DNA of 37,952 bases, taken from assembly GCA_009835735.1 (NCBI GenBank), contig VXWX01000166.1, positions 1 through 37,952 on the forward strand, in the 5' to 3' direction. A program made the position numbers and the translations under genes. Position 1 is the first letter of the stretch. Every line of letters begins with the position of its first letter. Origin of the DNA: Acidimicrobiaceae bacterium (lineage in GTDB: Bacteria > Actinomycetota > Acidimicrobiia > Acidimicrobiales > Aldehydirespiratoraceae). Below the pieces are notes generated by a model. It was not told where the DNA came from and did no database searches. It saw only the letters and a program-made list of their open reading frames with translations. Of this stretch, positions 1-6,772 are shown in pieces.

Positions 1-160
1 CCAGCGTGTACCGGTACTCGTCGATGTGGTTGACCCGCTGGATGATGCCCACCCCGGGCGGCGCCACATTCACGAACTGGGTGGGGGAGTCGTCGAAGAA
101 TTGCGGCGTGGTCACGAACCCCGCATAGGCCCGGTACTGGCGGCGTACGGCCTCGATCAT
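1..160 (-). CDS. N-terminal part of a possible Asp/Glu racemase-fold enzyme
   Basis: Only the first 53 codons lie in the window; the gene runs off the left edge. The ATG at 160 is preceded by a good ribosome site (AGGAGGAG about 7 bases upstream), so the start is well supported. The visible protein has a basic N-terminal helix and then a segment containing APPGVGIIQRV, which reminds me of the beta-strand and loop opening of the Asp/Glu/hydantoin racemase, maleate isomerase and arylmalonate decarboxylase superfamily. That assignment is from memory of the family and no catalytic cysteine is visible yet. It is the last visible gene of a minus-strand run with the diiron protein and two iron-sulfur proteins, 69 bases after the Rieske gene, so it probably serves the same pathway. 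Another small catabolic enzyme is possible. Confidence 0.4.
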   Translation of the reverse strand, partial: MIEAVRRQYRAYAGFVTTPQFFDDSPTQFVNVAPPGVGIIQRVNHIDEYRYTL

Positions 161-229
161 GGCGGGCTCCTCCTGCTCGGCACGACCAATCGGGCGGCAC
201 CCTACTAGCGGGTCGTTCTTCTACTCCGG

Positions 230-574
230 CTACTCCGGAGCGTCGGGGCCTCGCTTGGCGGGGAGTTCCAGGAAGATCCGGCCGTCACGCACTTCCAGCG
301 AGTAGCGGGGCTGGTAGCGCTCCCTGGCCGTGCAGTAGCCGGTGGTGACCTCGTAGGCCCACTGGTGGCCGGCGCACACCAGCCGGGTGCCCAGCATCAC
401 GCCCTCGTTGAGCTTGCGGCCCCGGTGGATGCACACGTTGGACAGGGCCACCGGCTCGCCGTCGTTCCACAGCAGCAGGATCTCGTGGCGGTGCAGGTGC
501 ACGACGAGCTTGCCTGCCTCGGCCAGCCCCTCGGAGGTGGCCTCCACTTCGAACCATCCCTTGGGTGCCGCCAT
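230..574 (-). CDS. Rieske-type [2Fe-2S] ferredoxin
   Basis: A 114-residue soluble single-domain Rieske protein that would pass single electrons to an oxygenase. The cluster motif is complete: C48-x-H50 in NVCIHRG and C67-x2-H70 in VCAGHQW, 16 residues apart, the two Cys/two His arrangement of Rieske ferredoxins. The domain fills the protein (about residues 6-105) with no catalytic iron domain attached, so it is a carrier and not the alpha subunit of a ring-hydroxylating dioxygenase. It follows the 2Fe-2S gene by 28 bases and the diiron-oxygenase gene lies upstream on the same strand, so all three are likely co-transcribed. The small subunit of a nitrite reductase (NirD-like) is the main alternative, but no partner is nearby. 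The ATG at 574 has only a weak ribosome site. Confidence 0.85.
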   Translation of the reverse strand: MAAPKGWFEVEATSEGLAEAGKLVVHLHRHEILLLWNDGEPVALSNVCIHRGRKLNEGVMLGTRLVCAGHQWAYEVTTGYCTARERYQPRYSLEVRDGRIFLELPAKRGPDAPE

Positions 575-602
575 GGCTCAGCCGTCCAGCCCGTCCCCAA
601 GC

Positions 603-956
603 TCAGCCGGTGCCGGCCCAGCCCGTGCGGGACCCGCCGGCGCCGCCGGGTTCGTCGTCGAGTCCCACCTGGTCGGGATCCCAACTGAAGGTCACGTCGC
701 CGCGGGTGTAGGTCTGGCAGGCCAGGCGGTAGCCCTCGTCCACCAGCTCGCCCAGCCGGGCCCGCTCGCGCCGCCGGGGCGGGTCGAGGTTCTCGGCCCC
801 CTCCTCGACCACCAGCCGGTCGGTGCCGCAGTTGCCGCTGGCGCACTGCCACGGCACGTCGATGTCCTCCCGGATGGCCATCCGGAGCACGTTGACCTCT
901 TCGCCCTCGGCGAACTCCACGTACTGGTCGGCCGTCTTGAAGTGGATGCGCGGCAC
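603..956 (-). CDS. Plant-type [2Fe-2S] ferredoxin-like protein with Asp at the third ligand position
   Basis: A 117-residue protein with the beta-grasp ferredoxin layout. The usual cluster motif is C-x4-C-x2-C followed about 30 residues later by C. Here C38, C43 and C80 are present, but the third position is D46 (QCASGNCGTDRL). The DNA reads clearly as GAC at 821-819. Either Asp serves as an oxygen ligand or the cluster is altered. The C-terminal 20 residues are Gly-rich and probably disordered. The start is a GTG at 956, lying 44 bases after the diiron gene, and the Rieske gene follows 28 bases later. The order suggests that this protein and the Rieske protein form an electron chain for the diiron enzyme. 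No dedicated reductase is visible in the window. Confidence 0.75.
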   Translation of the reverse strand: MPRIHFKTADQYVEFAEGEEVNVLRMAIREDIDVPWQCASGNCGTDRLVVEEGAENLDPPRRRERARLGELVDEGYRLACQTYTRGDVTFSWDPDQVGLDDEPGGAGGSRTGWAGTG

Positions 957-1000
957 GCGGACCTACAACCTCGACGGCACCGCCGCCAGCCGGTAGCGGG

Positions 1001-1750
1001 TCAGCCGACGAGCGCGGGCTCGCGCTCGTCTTCCTCGACCCACGGGCCGAGGTCGGGCAGCACGTAGGTCTCGTACAGCGCCTTGGTGTAGGCGAAGCGC
1101 ATGTCGGCCGCCTCCCGCACGTAGTGCAGGCAGCGCTGCTGCAGCTCGGGCGTGTCGGCGTACTTGAGCACGATCTGGTAGCCCCGCTCGCCGTGGATCT
1201 CGTCGGAGGTGATGTGCAGGTCGAAGAACTCCGCCTCCCACTCCGAGAACCCGTACTTGTTGATCAGGGTGGGGTACTGGGTCCGGTAGATCGACGGCAC
1301 CTGTGACTCCAGGCCGACGATCAGCGCGGCCGACGACACCACGAAGTTCTCCCGGCCCGACACGTAGTACATCCAGCCCTGCATGCCCTTGGCGAAGGGC
1401 ATGGCGTTGTCGCGGTTCTGCACGTATTCCCGGGTGCCCCCGCACGCCTCGGCGAAGCGGATCAGCAGGTCGGTGTGGCGGTCGTCGCTCAGCTCCTCCT
1501 CGTACATGTTCTGCAGCAGGAAGTCCTTGGCGTCGCGGGCGTGGTCGGGCGTGTTGGCGTACATGAGGCCGAGGTAGTCGCCGAACGGGCCGATGTAGTG
1601 GTAGTGGTTGGTGGCCCAGTGGACGAAGTGCTGCTTGTGGAGCTTGCCCGTGGCCCAGGCGCGGCTGAAGGACGCGTCCTTGGCCATGGTGCCCGAAAAG
1701 GCCTGCTCCAGGGCCACTCTGAACTCGCTCGATGACATCAATTCGGCCAT
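1001..1750 (-). CDS. Heme-oxygenase-like diiron oxygenase/oxidase (HDO; PqqC/CADD-like fold)
   Basis: A 249-residue all-helical protein of the TENA/PqqC/CADD fold. All six ligands expected for the non-heme diiron subgroup can be placed: E85-x6-H92, E148, then H179-x3-D183-x2-H186 (in DLHITSDEIHGERG). The spacing closely matches that of CADD-type enzymes, so this is a metal oxygenase or oxidase and not cofactor-free PqqC. HDO enzymes cleave C-C or C-N bonds, N-oxygenate amines or desaturate fatty acids; the substrate here cannot be read. The ATG at 1750 has a clear AGGAG site 6-7 bases upstream. It is the first gene of a minus-strand set with a 2Fe-2S protein, a Rieske protein and a possible racemase-fold enzyme, which suggests an enzymatic electron supply. 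No pqqA, B, D or E genes are present. Confidence 0.8.
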   Translation of the reverse strand: MAELMSSSEFRVALEQAFSGTMAKDASFSRAWATGKLHKQHFVHWATNHYHYIGPFGDYLGLMYANTPDHARDAKDFLLQNMYEEELSDDRHTDLLIRFAEACGGTREYVQNRDNAMPFAKGMQGWMYYVSGRENFVVSSAALIVGLESQVPSIYRTQYPTLINKYGFSEWEAEFFDLHITSDEIHGERGYQIVLKYADTPELQQRCLHYVREAADMRFAYTKALYETYVLPDLGPWVEEDEREPALVG

Positions 1751-1821
1751 TGACCGCTCCTAGCGATTTGGATTATTCTGATATCTGTATTGCTTCTGTT
1801 GTATCTGCTGCTGCGATTACG

Positions 1822-1922
1822 GGCGCCGGGGAGACATCACATCCCCGGCGCCTATCGATGATGATCGGTGACTGTCATTGCGATTGAAGGGCGCCGGGGA
1901 GAGGTCGGAATCCCCGGCGCCC
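1822..1922. promoter_or_regulatory. Two tandem strong hairpins in a divergent promoter region
   Basis: Two near-identical inverted repeats lie 67 bases apart between the divergent starts at 1750 and 2001. The first has perfect 10-bp arms (GGCGCCGGGG at 1822-1831 and its complement at 1843-1852) with an 11-base loop. The second has perfect 11-bp arms (1889-1899 and 1912-1922) with a 12-base loop. Both loops start with AGA and end with AT. The second lies just upstream of the likely -10 box of the hydrolase operon. The position argues for paired operators or transcript-boundary structures; a repetitive extragenic element is an alternative. Confidence 0.7.
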
Positions 1923-1931
1923 GCAACTGTA

Positions 1932-1937
1932 TACACT
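1932..1937 (+). promoter_or_regulatory. Probable -10 box of the hydrolase operon
   Basis: TACACT within an AT-rich patch matches the actinobacterial TANNNT form. It lies 10 bases after the second hairpin and about 63 bases before the GTG start at 2001. No convincing -35 box is seen. Confidence 0.4.
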
Positions 1938-2000
1938 ATCTCGCTCCAGCATTGGACTCCAAATCCGGGCCGGGTCGGCGGACCGCCAGGGGGGACGGTT

Positions 2001-2969
2001 GTGCACGAGACCGAGGTGGCCTTCTTCAGTGAAGGCGAGAGGCTGAGCGGCCTGCTGCGTTCGCCGGACGAGGTCTCGGGTCCGGTCCCGGCCATCGTCC
2101 AGGGGCCGGGCTGGCTCGGGCTCAAGGACGCCAAGCTCTACCTGCCCTACCACGAGGCCCTAACCGCGGCCGGCTTTCACGTGCTGATATTCGACTACCG
2201 CGGTTTCGGCGATTCCGGAGGCGACCGGGGGATGCTGCTGCCTCAGCTCCAGCTCGAGGACCTCATCAACGCGGTCACCTACCTGTGCACCCGCGACGAC
2301 GTGGACTCCGACAACATCGGCGTGTTCGGAAGCGGCGGCACCGGGGGCGGCAACGCCGTGCTGCTGGCCGCGGCCGACCGCCGGGTGCGGGCCGCGGTGT
2401 CGCAGGTGCCGGTGGCCGACGGCGAGGACTGGCTGCGCCGGATGCGCCGCGAGTATGAGTGGTACGAGTTCCTGGACCGTCTCGAAGCTGATCGCAACCG
2501 GCGGGTGCTGACCGGCGAGGGCGAGATGGTCCATCCCCGGGAGGACATCATGGTCCCGACCCCGGAGCGGCGGGCCTCGAAGGTGAAGGCAGACGTGGAC
2601 GACCGGATCCCGTCGTCGGTGCCGCTGCGCTGCGCCGAGGCGATCATGGACTACCGGCCGATCGACGTGGTCCACAGGGTGGCCCCGGCCGCGCTGATGA
2701 TCATCGCGGTGGCCGACGACGCCACCACCCCCACCGACCACGCCGAGCGGCTCTACGAGCGGGCCGGCGCCCCCAAGAAGCTGGTCATGCAGCGCCACAC
2801 CACCCACTACGCGGCCTACAAGCAGTACGGCGACGCGGTGATCCCCCAGATGGTGGACTGGTATCGCACTCATTTCACCGGCGGCTCGGTGGAGGTGCAC
2901 CAGAGTTCGCCGTCTGAGCCGTCCGAGCTGCTGGTCAAGGACCCCGACGGCGCGGCCGCGACCGGCTAG
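2001..2969 (+). CDS. Alpha/beta hydrolase with an atypical nucleophile elbow
   Basis: A 322-residue alpha/beta-hydrolase. I chose the GTG at 2001, with a GGGGGG ribosome site about 6 bases upstream; the open frame extends further 5' into the hairpin region without support. The fold is visible: IVQGPGW (oxyanion strand), FDYRGFGDSGG, the elbow after DNIGVF, an acid-site candidate in VADDATTPTDH and a histidine in THYAAYKQYG. The elbow reads G110-S-G-G-T-G, so where relatives of the YcjY/acetyl-xylan-esterase type carry the nucleophilic Ser (GSSYSGG), this protein has Gly112; Ser111 is one position early. It may be inactive, use another nucleophile or be a lyase-like relative. It leads a plus-strand run with an amidohydrolase and a luciferase-like enzyme, so a role in the same degradative route is likely. 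Confidence 0.75.
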   Translation: MHETEVAFFSEGERLSGLLRSPDEVSGPVPAIVQGPGWLGLKDAKLYLPYHEALTAAGFHVLIFDYRGFGDSGGDRGMLLPQLQLEDLINAVTYLCTRDDVDSDNIGVFGSGGTGGGNAVLLAAADRRVRAAVSQVPVADGEDWLRRMRREYEWYEFLDRLEADRNRRVLTGEGEMVHPREDIMVPTPERRASKVKADVDDRIPSSVPLRCAEAIMDYRPIDVVHRVAPAALMIIAVADDATTPTDHAERLYERAGAPKKLVMQRHTTHYAAYKQYGDAVIPQMVDWYRTHFTGGSVEVHQSSPSEPSELLVKDPDGAAATG

Positions 2970-3002
2970 CTCGCAGTTCTTTCCACGGACAAGGATGAGC
3001 CC

Positions 3003-3038
3003 ATGAGTGTGACCTTGCTGATGAGTGCGCGCCGATGA
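3003..3038 (+). CDS. Possible 11-codon leader ORF coupled to the amidohydrolase
   Basis: The ATG at 3003 follows AAGGA with suitable spacing, and its frame (MSVTLLMSARR) ends at a TGA that overlaps the amidohydrolase ATG at 3035 (ATGA). The amidohydrolase start has no ribosome site of its own, so translation could be handed over by termination-reinitiation. The local sequence contains a short tandem duplication of ATGAGTGCGC (3021 and 3035), so the leader could be a by-product of that duplication. Confidence 0.3.
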   Translation: MSVTLLMSARR

Positions 3039-4423
3039 GTGCGCCGAAGATCGATCGGATCGTGACCGGCGGCACTGTCGTGTCCGGCTCGGGCACCGAG
3101 CAGGCCGACGTGCTGATCGCGGGCGAGCAGATAGCGGCGATCGCCGCCCACGACGTGATCCCGCTGCCCGATTCCGTCGAGCGCATCGACGCCACCGGCA
3201 AGTGGGTGCTGCCCGGCATGGTCGACGTGCACGTCCATCTGCGCGAGCCCGGCTATGTCCACAAGGAGGACATCAGCACCTGCACCTCGGCGGCCGCGGC
3301 CGGCGGGGTGACCACCGTGTTCGGGATGCCCAACCTCAACCCGGTCACCAAGAACCTGCAGGTGCTCGAGGAGCTGTTCGACCTCTACGACACCAAGAGC
3401 ATCGTCGACTGGAACCACAACCCGGTGCCCAGCGTGCTCGGTGAGGTCAAGCCCATGGCCGACGCCGGGGTGGCCGCCTTCAAGATCTACATGGTGGTCG
3501 ACACCGGCCGCGACTACCCCCATCCCTCGGGCACCGGCATCCACGACCACGGCCATCTGCTGCGCATGTTCGAGGCCATCAACCCCACCGGGCTGCCGTT
3601 CATGATCCACCCCCACGACCAGGCCATCATGGACGTGACCGAGCAGACCCATTGGGACCGGGGCGACCGCAGCCCGGCCGCCTACGCCCAGACCCTGGCC
3701 ACCCACAACGGGCTGATCTGGGACGCCGCCATCGCGGTGATCCTGCAGATGGCCGAGGCCACCGGCACCAAGCTCCACATCGTGCACATGCAGACCGAGG
3801 GCTCGGTGGAGCTGGTGCGGCGGGCCAAGGAGCGGGGCGTGCCGGTGAGCTGCGAGGTCAACCACTGGGCGCTGTTCCTGTCGCGGTGGCGCGACATCGA
3901 GGAGCTTGGCCCCTACGCCCTGTCGTACTGGGTGCCCGACCACCACCGCGAGGCGGTGTGGGAGGCCCTCAACGACGGCACCATCGACATGCTCTCGTCG
4001 GACCACGCCCCCCACACCCGGGCCGAGAAGGAGATCGGCTGGGAGGACTGCTGGGCCTGCCACACCGGCACCCCCGGCGTCCAGGAGCAGTACCCCATGC
4101 TGCTGGACTGCTCGATGGACGGGATGATCTCGCTGCCCCGGGTGGCCGAGGTGGTGGCCGAGGAGCCGGCCACCGAGTTCAAGCTGCCCTCCAAGGGGTT
4201 CCTGCGACCCGGCTACGACGCCGACATCGTGATCTTCGACCCGGCCGACCAGACCCGCCACTCGGCCGACACCGTGCTGTCGAAGTGCGGCTGGACCGCC
4301 TATGACGGCCGGATCACCAAGGGCCGCATCCATCGCACCCTCGTGCGGGGACGCGACGTGTACGTGGACCGCAAGGTGGTGGGCGAGCCCGGCTGGGGCT
4401 GCCTCGCCCGCCCCACGCTGTGA
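3035..4423 (+). CDS. Dihydropyrimidinase/allantoinase/hydantoinase-like amidohydrolase
   Basis: A 462-residue cyclic amidohydrolase that would hydrolyse a ring amide or imide (hydantoin, dihydropyrimidine, allantoin or similar) with two metals. The metal ligands are visible: H66 and H68 in VDVHVHLREPG, the carboxylated lysine K150 in AAFKIYMV, histidines in MIHPHDQ (192-194) and LHIVHMQ (248-251), and the catalytic D323 in SSDHAPH. HLREPG is typical of the dihydroorotase/allantoinase branch, but the extra length and the lack of pyrimidine genes argue against dihydroorotase. The start may be coupled to an 11-codon leader ORF. It is followed 27 bases later by a luciferase-like oxidoreductase. 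The pair recalls ring oxidation plus ring opening of N-heterocycles; the exact substrate is not readable. Confidence 0.85.
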   Translation: MSAPKIDRIVTGGTVVSGSGTEQADVLIAGEQIAAIAAHDVIPLPDSVERIDATGKWVLPGMVDVHVHLREPGYVHKEDISTCTSAAAAGGVTTVFGMPNLNPVTKNLQVLEELFDLYDTKSIVDWNHNPVPSVLGEVKPMADAGVAAFKIYMVVDTGRDYPHPSGTGIHDHGHLLRMFEAINPTGLPFMIHPHDQAIMDVTEQTHWDRGDRSPAAYAQTLATHNGLIWDAAIAVILQMAEATGTKLHIVHMQTEGSVELVRRAKERGVPVSCEVNHWALFLSRWRDIEELGPYALSYWVPDHHREAVWEALNDGTIDMLSSDHAPHTRAEKEIGWEDCWACHTGTPGVQEQYPMLLDCSMDGMISLPRVAEVVAEEPATEFKLPSKGFLRPGYDADIVIFDPADQTRHSADTVLSKCGWTAYDGRITKGRIHRTLVRGRDVYVDRKVVGEPGWGCLARPTL

Positions 4424-4450
4424 GTTCGTGAGGTCTTTGAGGAGGGCGTG

Positions 4451-5446
4451 ATGACTGATACCTCGGCCATGCAGTTCGGTCTGCTGATGCCCCATTTCGG
4501 CGGCCATGCCAGCCGCCGGGCCGTGCTCGACGGGGCCGTGCTGGCCGAGAGCTTCGGCTTCGACTCGCTGTGGGTGCGCGACCACCTGGTGTTCGAGCCC
4601 CACTCCGAGATGGAGGCGGCCGACATCACCTTCTACGAGGCCCTGACCACCCTCACCGCCATCGGCGCGGTCACCGAGAGCATCACGCTGGGAACGGGGT
4701 CGCTGATCCCGTTCCGCCATCCGGTCCACACCGCCATCAGCGTGGGGACGTTGTGCAGCCTGGTCGGCGACCGGGTGGTGTTGGGCTTCGGGGCGGGGAC
4801 CTTCGACCATGAGTTCGATGTGATCGACATGGCCGGGGTGGATCGTGTGGGGCTGGTGCGGTCCAATGCTGAGATCCTGCGCCGCCTGCTGGCGGAGGAC
4901 GGCGTCACCTACCGCGACGACGTGTACTCGTTCGAGAACATCTCCATCGAGCCCAAGCCGGGGGCGCCGGTGCCGTTCTGGTACTGCGGGGCCACTCCTC
5001 GCTCGGCTCGCTTGGCCGCCGAGTACTGCGACGGCTGGATGCCGGGACGAACCACGCTGCTCACCATCGAGGAGCGGGTGGCCACCATGCGGGAGATGAC
5101 CGCGGCCAGCGGCCGGCCCATGCCCACGGTGGCGGTGATCCCGCCCACGTCGATCGCGGCCACCCATGATCTGGCGTTGTCCGGCGTGAACCTGGAGGGC
5201 CTGCTGGCGTGGGCCAACCTGCGGGGCAAGTGGTGGGCCAAGCCCCCGTCGGGCCAGTTCGCCACCGCTGAGGACATCGAGGGCTCGTTGATCGCGGGCA
5301 CCCCCGACGAGGTGGTCGAGCAGGTGGGCCGTTTCGCCGAGGTGGGGGTGGAGCACCTGGTGTTCGACCTGCGCATGAATTTCGACCGCTGGTTCGCCTC
5401 GGTCGAGCTCCTCGGCCGCGAGGTCCTCCCCGCCCTACGAGCCTGA
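4451..5446 (+). CDS. LLM-class (luciferase-like, probably F420/flavin) oxidoreductase
   Basis: A 331-residue TIM-barrel protein of the bacterial luciferase-like family. Recognisable blocks are FGLLMPHFGG at the start, FGFDSLWVRDHL, LGTGSLIPFRHPVHTA, GFGAGTFDHEFD, PFWYCGATPRSARLAAEYCDGWMP and the C-terminal GTPDEVVEQVGRFAEVGVEHLVF. These fit the F420-dependent type common in actinobacteria, though FMN-dependent monooxygenases share them. GTG 4448 and ATG 4451 are adjacent in-frame starts; I prefer ATG because GGAGG at 4441-4445 is spaced well for it. It is the third gene of the hydrolase/amidohydrolase run and could oxygenate or reduce a ring intermediate. It is distinct from the second family member at 17203. 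Confidence 0.85.
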   Translation: MTDTSAMQFGLLMPHFGGHASRRAVLDGAVLAESFGFDSLWVRDHLVFEPHSEMEAADITFYEALTTLTAIGAVTESITLGTGSLIPFRHPVHTAISVGTLCSLVGDRVVLGFGAGTFDHEFDVIDMAGVDRVGLVRSNAEILRRLLAEDGVTYRDDVYSFENISIEPKPGAPVPFWYCGATPRSARLAAEYCDGWMPGRTTLLTIEERVATMREMTAASGRPMPTVAVIPPTSIAATHDLALSGVNLEGLLAWANLRGKWWAKPPSGQFATAEDIEGSLIAGTPDEVVEQVGRFAEVGVEHLVFDLRMNFDRWFASVELLGREVLPALRA

Positions 5447-5650
5447 TCGCGCTCCGCTTGAGGTGTCTGGCGGCGGCATCTGCGCAGCTTGTATTGAAAC
5501 TTAGCGGCGAGGATTGTAAGAGAGTTGTACTACAATGAATCTGAGATTATTCTAATCTAGCAGCTTCGCCGCCGGGCCTAGAGCGGTGCGCCACTGTCCT
5601 TCATCACGCGTACGAGCTCCATCCGTGCCGCCGGGCCCAGGAGAAGCCTC
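5447..5650 (+). promoter_or_regulatory. AT-rich intergenic promoter region
   Basis: This 204-base gap is much richer in A and T than its surroundings. TACAAT at 5531-5536 is a good -10 candidate. A perfect short palindrome AGATTA-TTC-TAATCT follows at 5544-5558 and could be an operator. A related string, GATTATTCT, occurs at 1771-1779 just upstream of the diiron-oxygenase gene. I see no gene here. Confidence 0.35.
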
Positions 5651-6202
5651 ATGACATCAGCCGCACCCGCCCACCGGGCAGCACCGCACATGGCCCAGTC
5701 TCCCGATCCCACAACGACGCCGCAGGCTCAAATTGCCGCTCCGTCAGCCGAGGCCAAGACGGCCAGGTCCAGGTTGCGAGACCAGATCGCCGAGAACCCG
5801 TTGGGCGGACTCATGATGGCCGTGCTGGCCTTCCTCGGCACGGTGGTGGTGGCGCTGCTCATCTTCACGTTGAACAGCCTCGGTGAGCGCATTGATCGGG
5901 TCGAGGTGAGGCTTGTCGAGCAGCTTGATGGCGTTGAGATGCGCCTTGTCGAGCAGCTTGATGGCGTTGAGATGCGCCTTGGGGCGCGTATCGATGGCGT
6001 CGAGGCGCGCATGGATGGCCTCGAGGCCAGGATGGACGCCGGATTCGCGGAGCACGGTGCCCAGATTGCTGGGCTCGACCGCAAGCTGGCCGCCCTGATC
6101 GCCCACCTCAACGCGACGGAGGCGGTCGACGCCGCGCTCGAACACAGATTGTTGATCCCGAACGCGAGCGCCCGCGAGCCTGAAGGCGGTCCGCTCAGCT
6201 GA
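5651..6202 (+). CDS. Membrane-anchored coiled-coil protein with 11-residue repeats
   Basis: A 183-residue protein of unknown function. Residues 1-45 are polar and Ala/Pro-rich, then one hydrophobic segment (about 53-75) forms a single membrane helix. After it comes a long amphipathic stretch built of 11-residue units such as LVEQLDGVEMR (two exact copies), then LGARIDGVEAR, MDGLEAR and more diverged units, as expected for a coiled-coil stalk. The ATG at 5651 has a strong AGGAGA site. The two exact units are also identical in DNA (5912-5977), a sign of recent slippage. A second protein of this design, in the opposite orientation, is at 24329. Topology suggests a cytoplasmic N-terminus and an outward stalk, or the reverse; the sequence does not decide it. 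Confidence 0.65.
   Translation: MTSAAPAHRAAPHMAQSPDPTTTPQAQIAAPSAEAKTARSRLRDQIAENPLGGLMMAVLAFLGTVVVALLIFTLNSLGERIDRVEVRLVEQLDGVEMRLVEQLDGVEMRLGARIDGVEARMDGLEARMDAGFAEHGAQIAGLDRKLAALIAHLNATEAVDAALEHRLLIPNASAREPEGGPLS
5912..5977 (+). repeat. Two perfect tandem 33-bp units inside a coiled-coil gene
   Basis: The 33-base unit at 5912-5944 is repeated without change at 5945-5977 and encodes 11 residues per copy, so the reading frame is kept. Further diverged copies follow to about 6040. Confidence 0.9.
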
Positions 6203-6237
6203 GCCTCCGATCCCTAAGCTGGCCATCGGGGCTTGAT

Positions 6238-6714
6238 GTGAAGGAAGTAGTTGACCGGGAGTTCGTGGTTGAGGCGGCGCGTGGCGACGTTTGGCCCCGG
6301 CTGCTGGATGTTCATGCGGTGGCTTCGTGGCTGCCGATCATGCACTCGGTTACCGAGGTGTCGCCGGGCGCTGACAGCATCGACGGCTCCAGTTTCCAGG
6401 CGGCCTTCGAGGACAAGGTGGGCCCGTTCTCGCTGCGGGCAGACCTGCACATCGAGGTGGCCGGCGTGCGGGAGCCTGAGGAGGTGTCGATCCGGGCTCG
6501 GGGCGAGGACCGCCAGATCCGCTCCCGCATCATGATCGACGCCGCGGCCCGCCTGTCCGACGCCGGTCCCGGCCAGACCCGGGTCCAACTGGTCGGCTCC
6601 TACGAGATCACCGGCCGGGTGGCCACCCTCGGCGCCGGCATCATCCGCTCCAAGGCTGCCAAGCTCATCGACACCTTCTGCACCAACGCCGCCGCCGGTC
6701 TCTCGGGCACCTGA
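6238..6714 (+). CDS. SRPBCC / CoxG-like protein
   Basis: A 158-residue START/Bet v1-like (SRPBCC) protein similar to carbon-monoxide-dehydrogenase subunit G. The typical opening strand (REFVVEAARGDVWPRLLDVHAVASWLPIM) and the closing helix (about 125-155) with GRVATLGAGIIRSKAAK are present. CoxG-like proteins commonly accompany molybdenum hydroxylase operons and may act in maturation, membrane recruitment or substrate handling. That fits here: the FAD subunit of such an enzyme starts 58 bases downstream. The GTG at 6238 is the only sensible start, but it has no clear ribosome site. Confidence 0.8.
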   Translation: MKEVVDREFVVEAARGDVWPRLLDVHAVASWLPIMHSVTEVSPGADSIDGSSFQAAFEDKVGPFSLRADLHIEVAGVREPEEVSIRARGEDRQIRSRIMIDAAARLSDAGPGQTRVQLVGSYEITGRVATLGAGIIRSKAAKLIDTFCTNAAAGLSGT

Positions 6715-6772
6715 CGGGAGTCGCTCCCGTAGAAGTAGGCCACGCAGCCTGCTCTCCACAAGGATTGGGCTG

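Noticed and set aside
1001-1750. PqqC (PQQ synthesis)
   Set aside because: The six diiron ligands are present, which PqqC does not need, and no other pqq genes are adjacent.
3035-4423. Dihydroorotase (pyrC)
   Set aside because: HLREPG is shared, but there are no other pyrimidine genes nearby and the length and context suit a catabolic hydantoinase/allantoinase.
2966-5356. Very long open frame on the minus strand opposite the amidohydrolase and oxidoreductase genes
   Set aside because: It is His/Gly/Val-rich without family motifs, and the plus-strand genes have complete active sites. Long antisense frames are expected from third-position GC bias; similar ones at 7995-10499, 26570-28408, 33368-34939 and 35243-37432 were dropped for the same reason.
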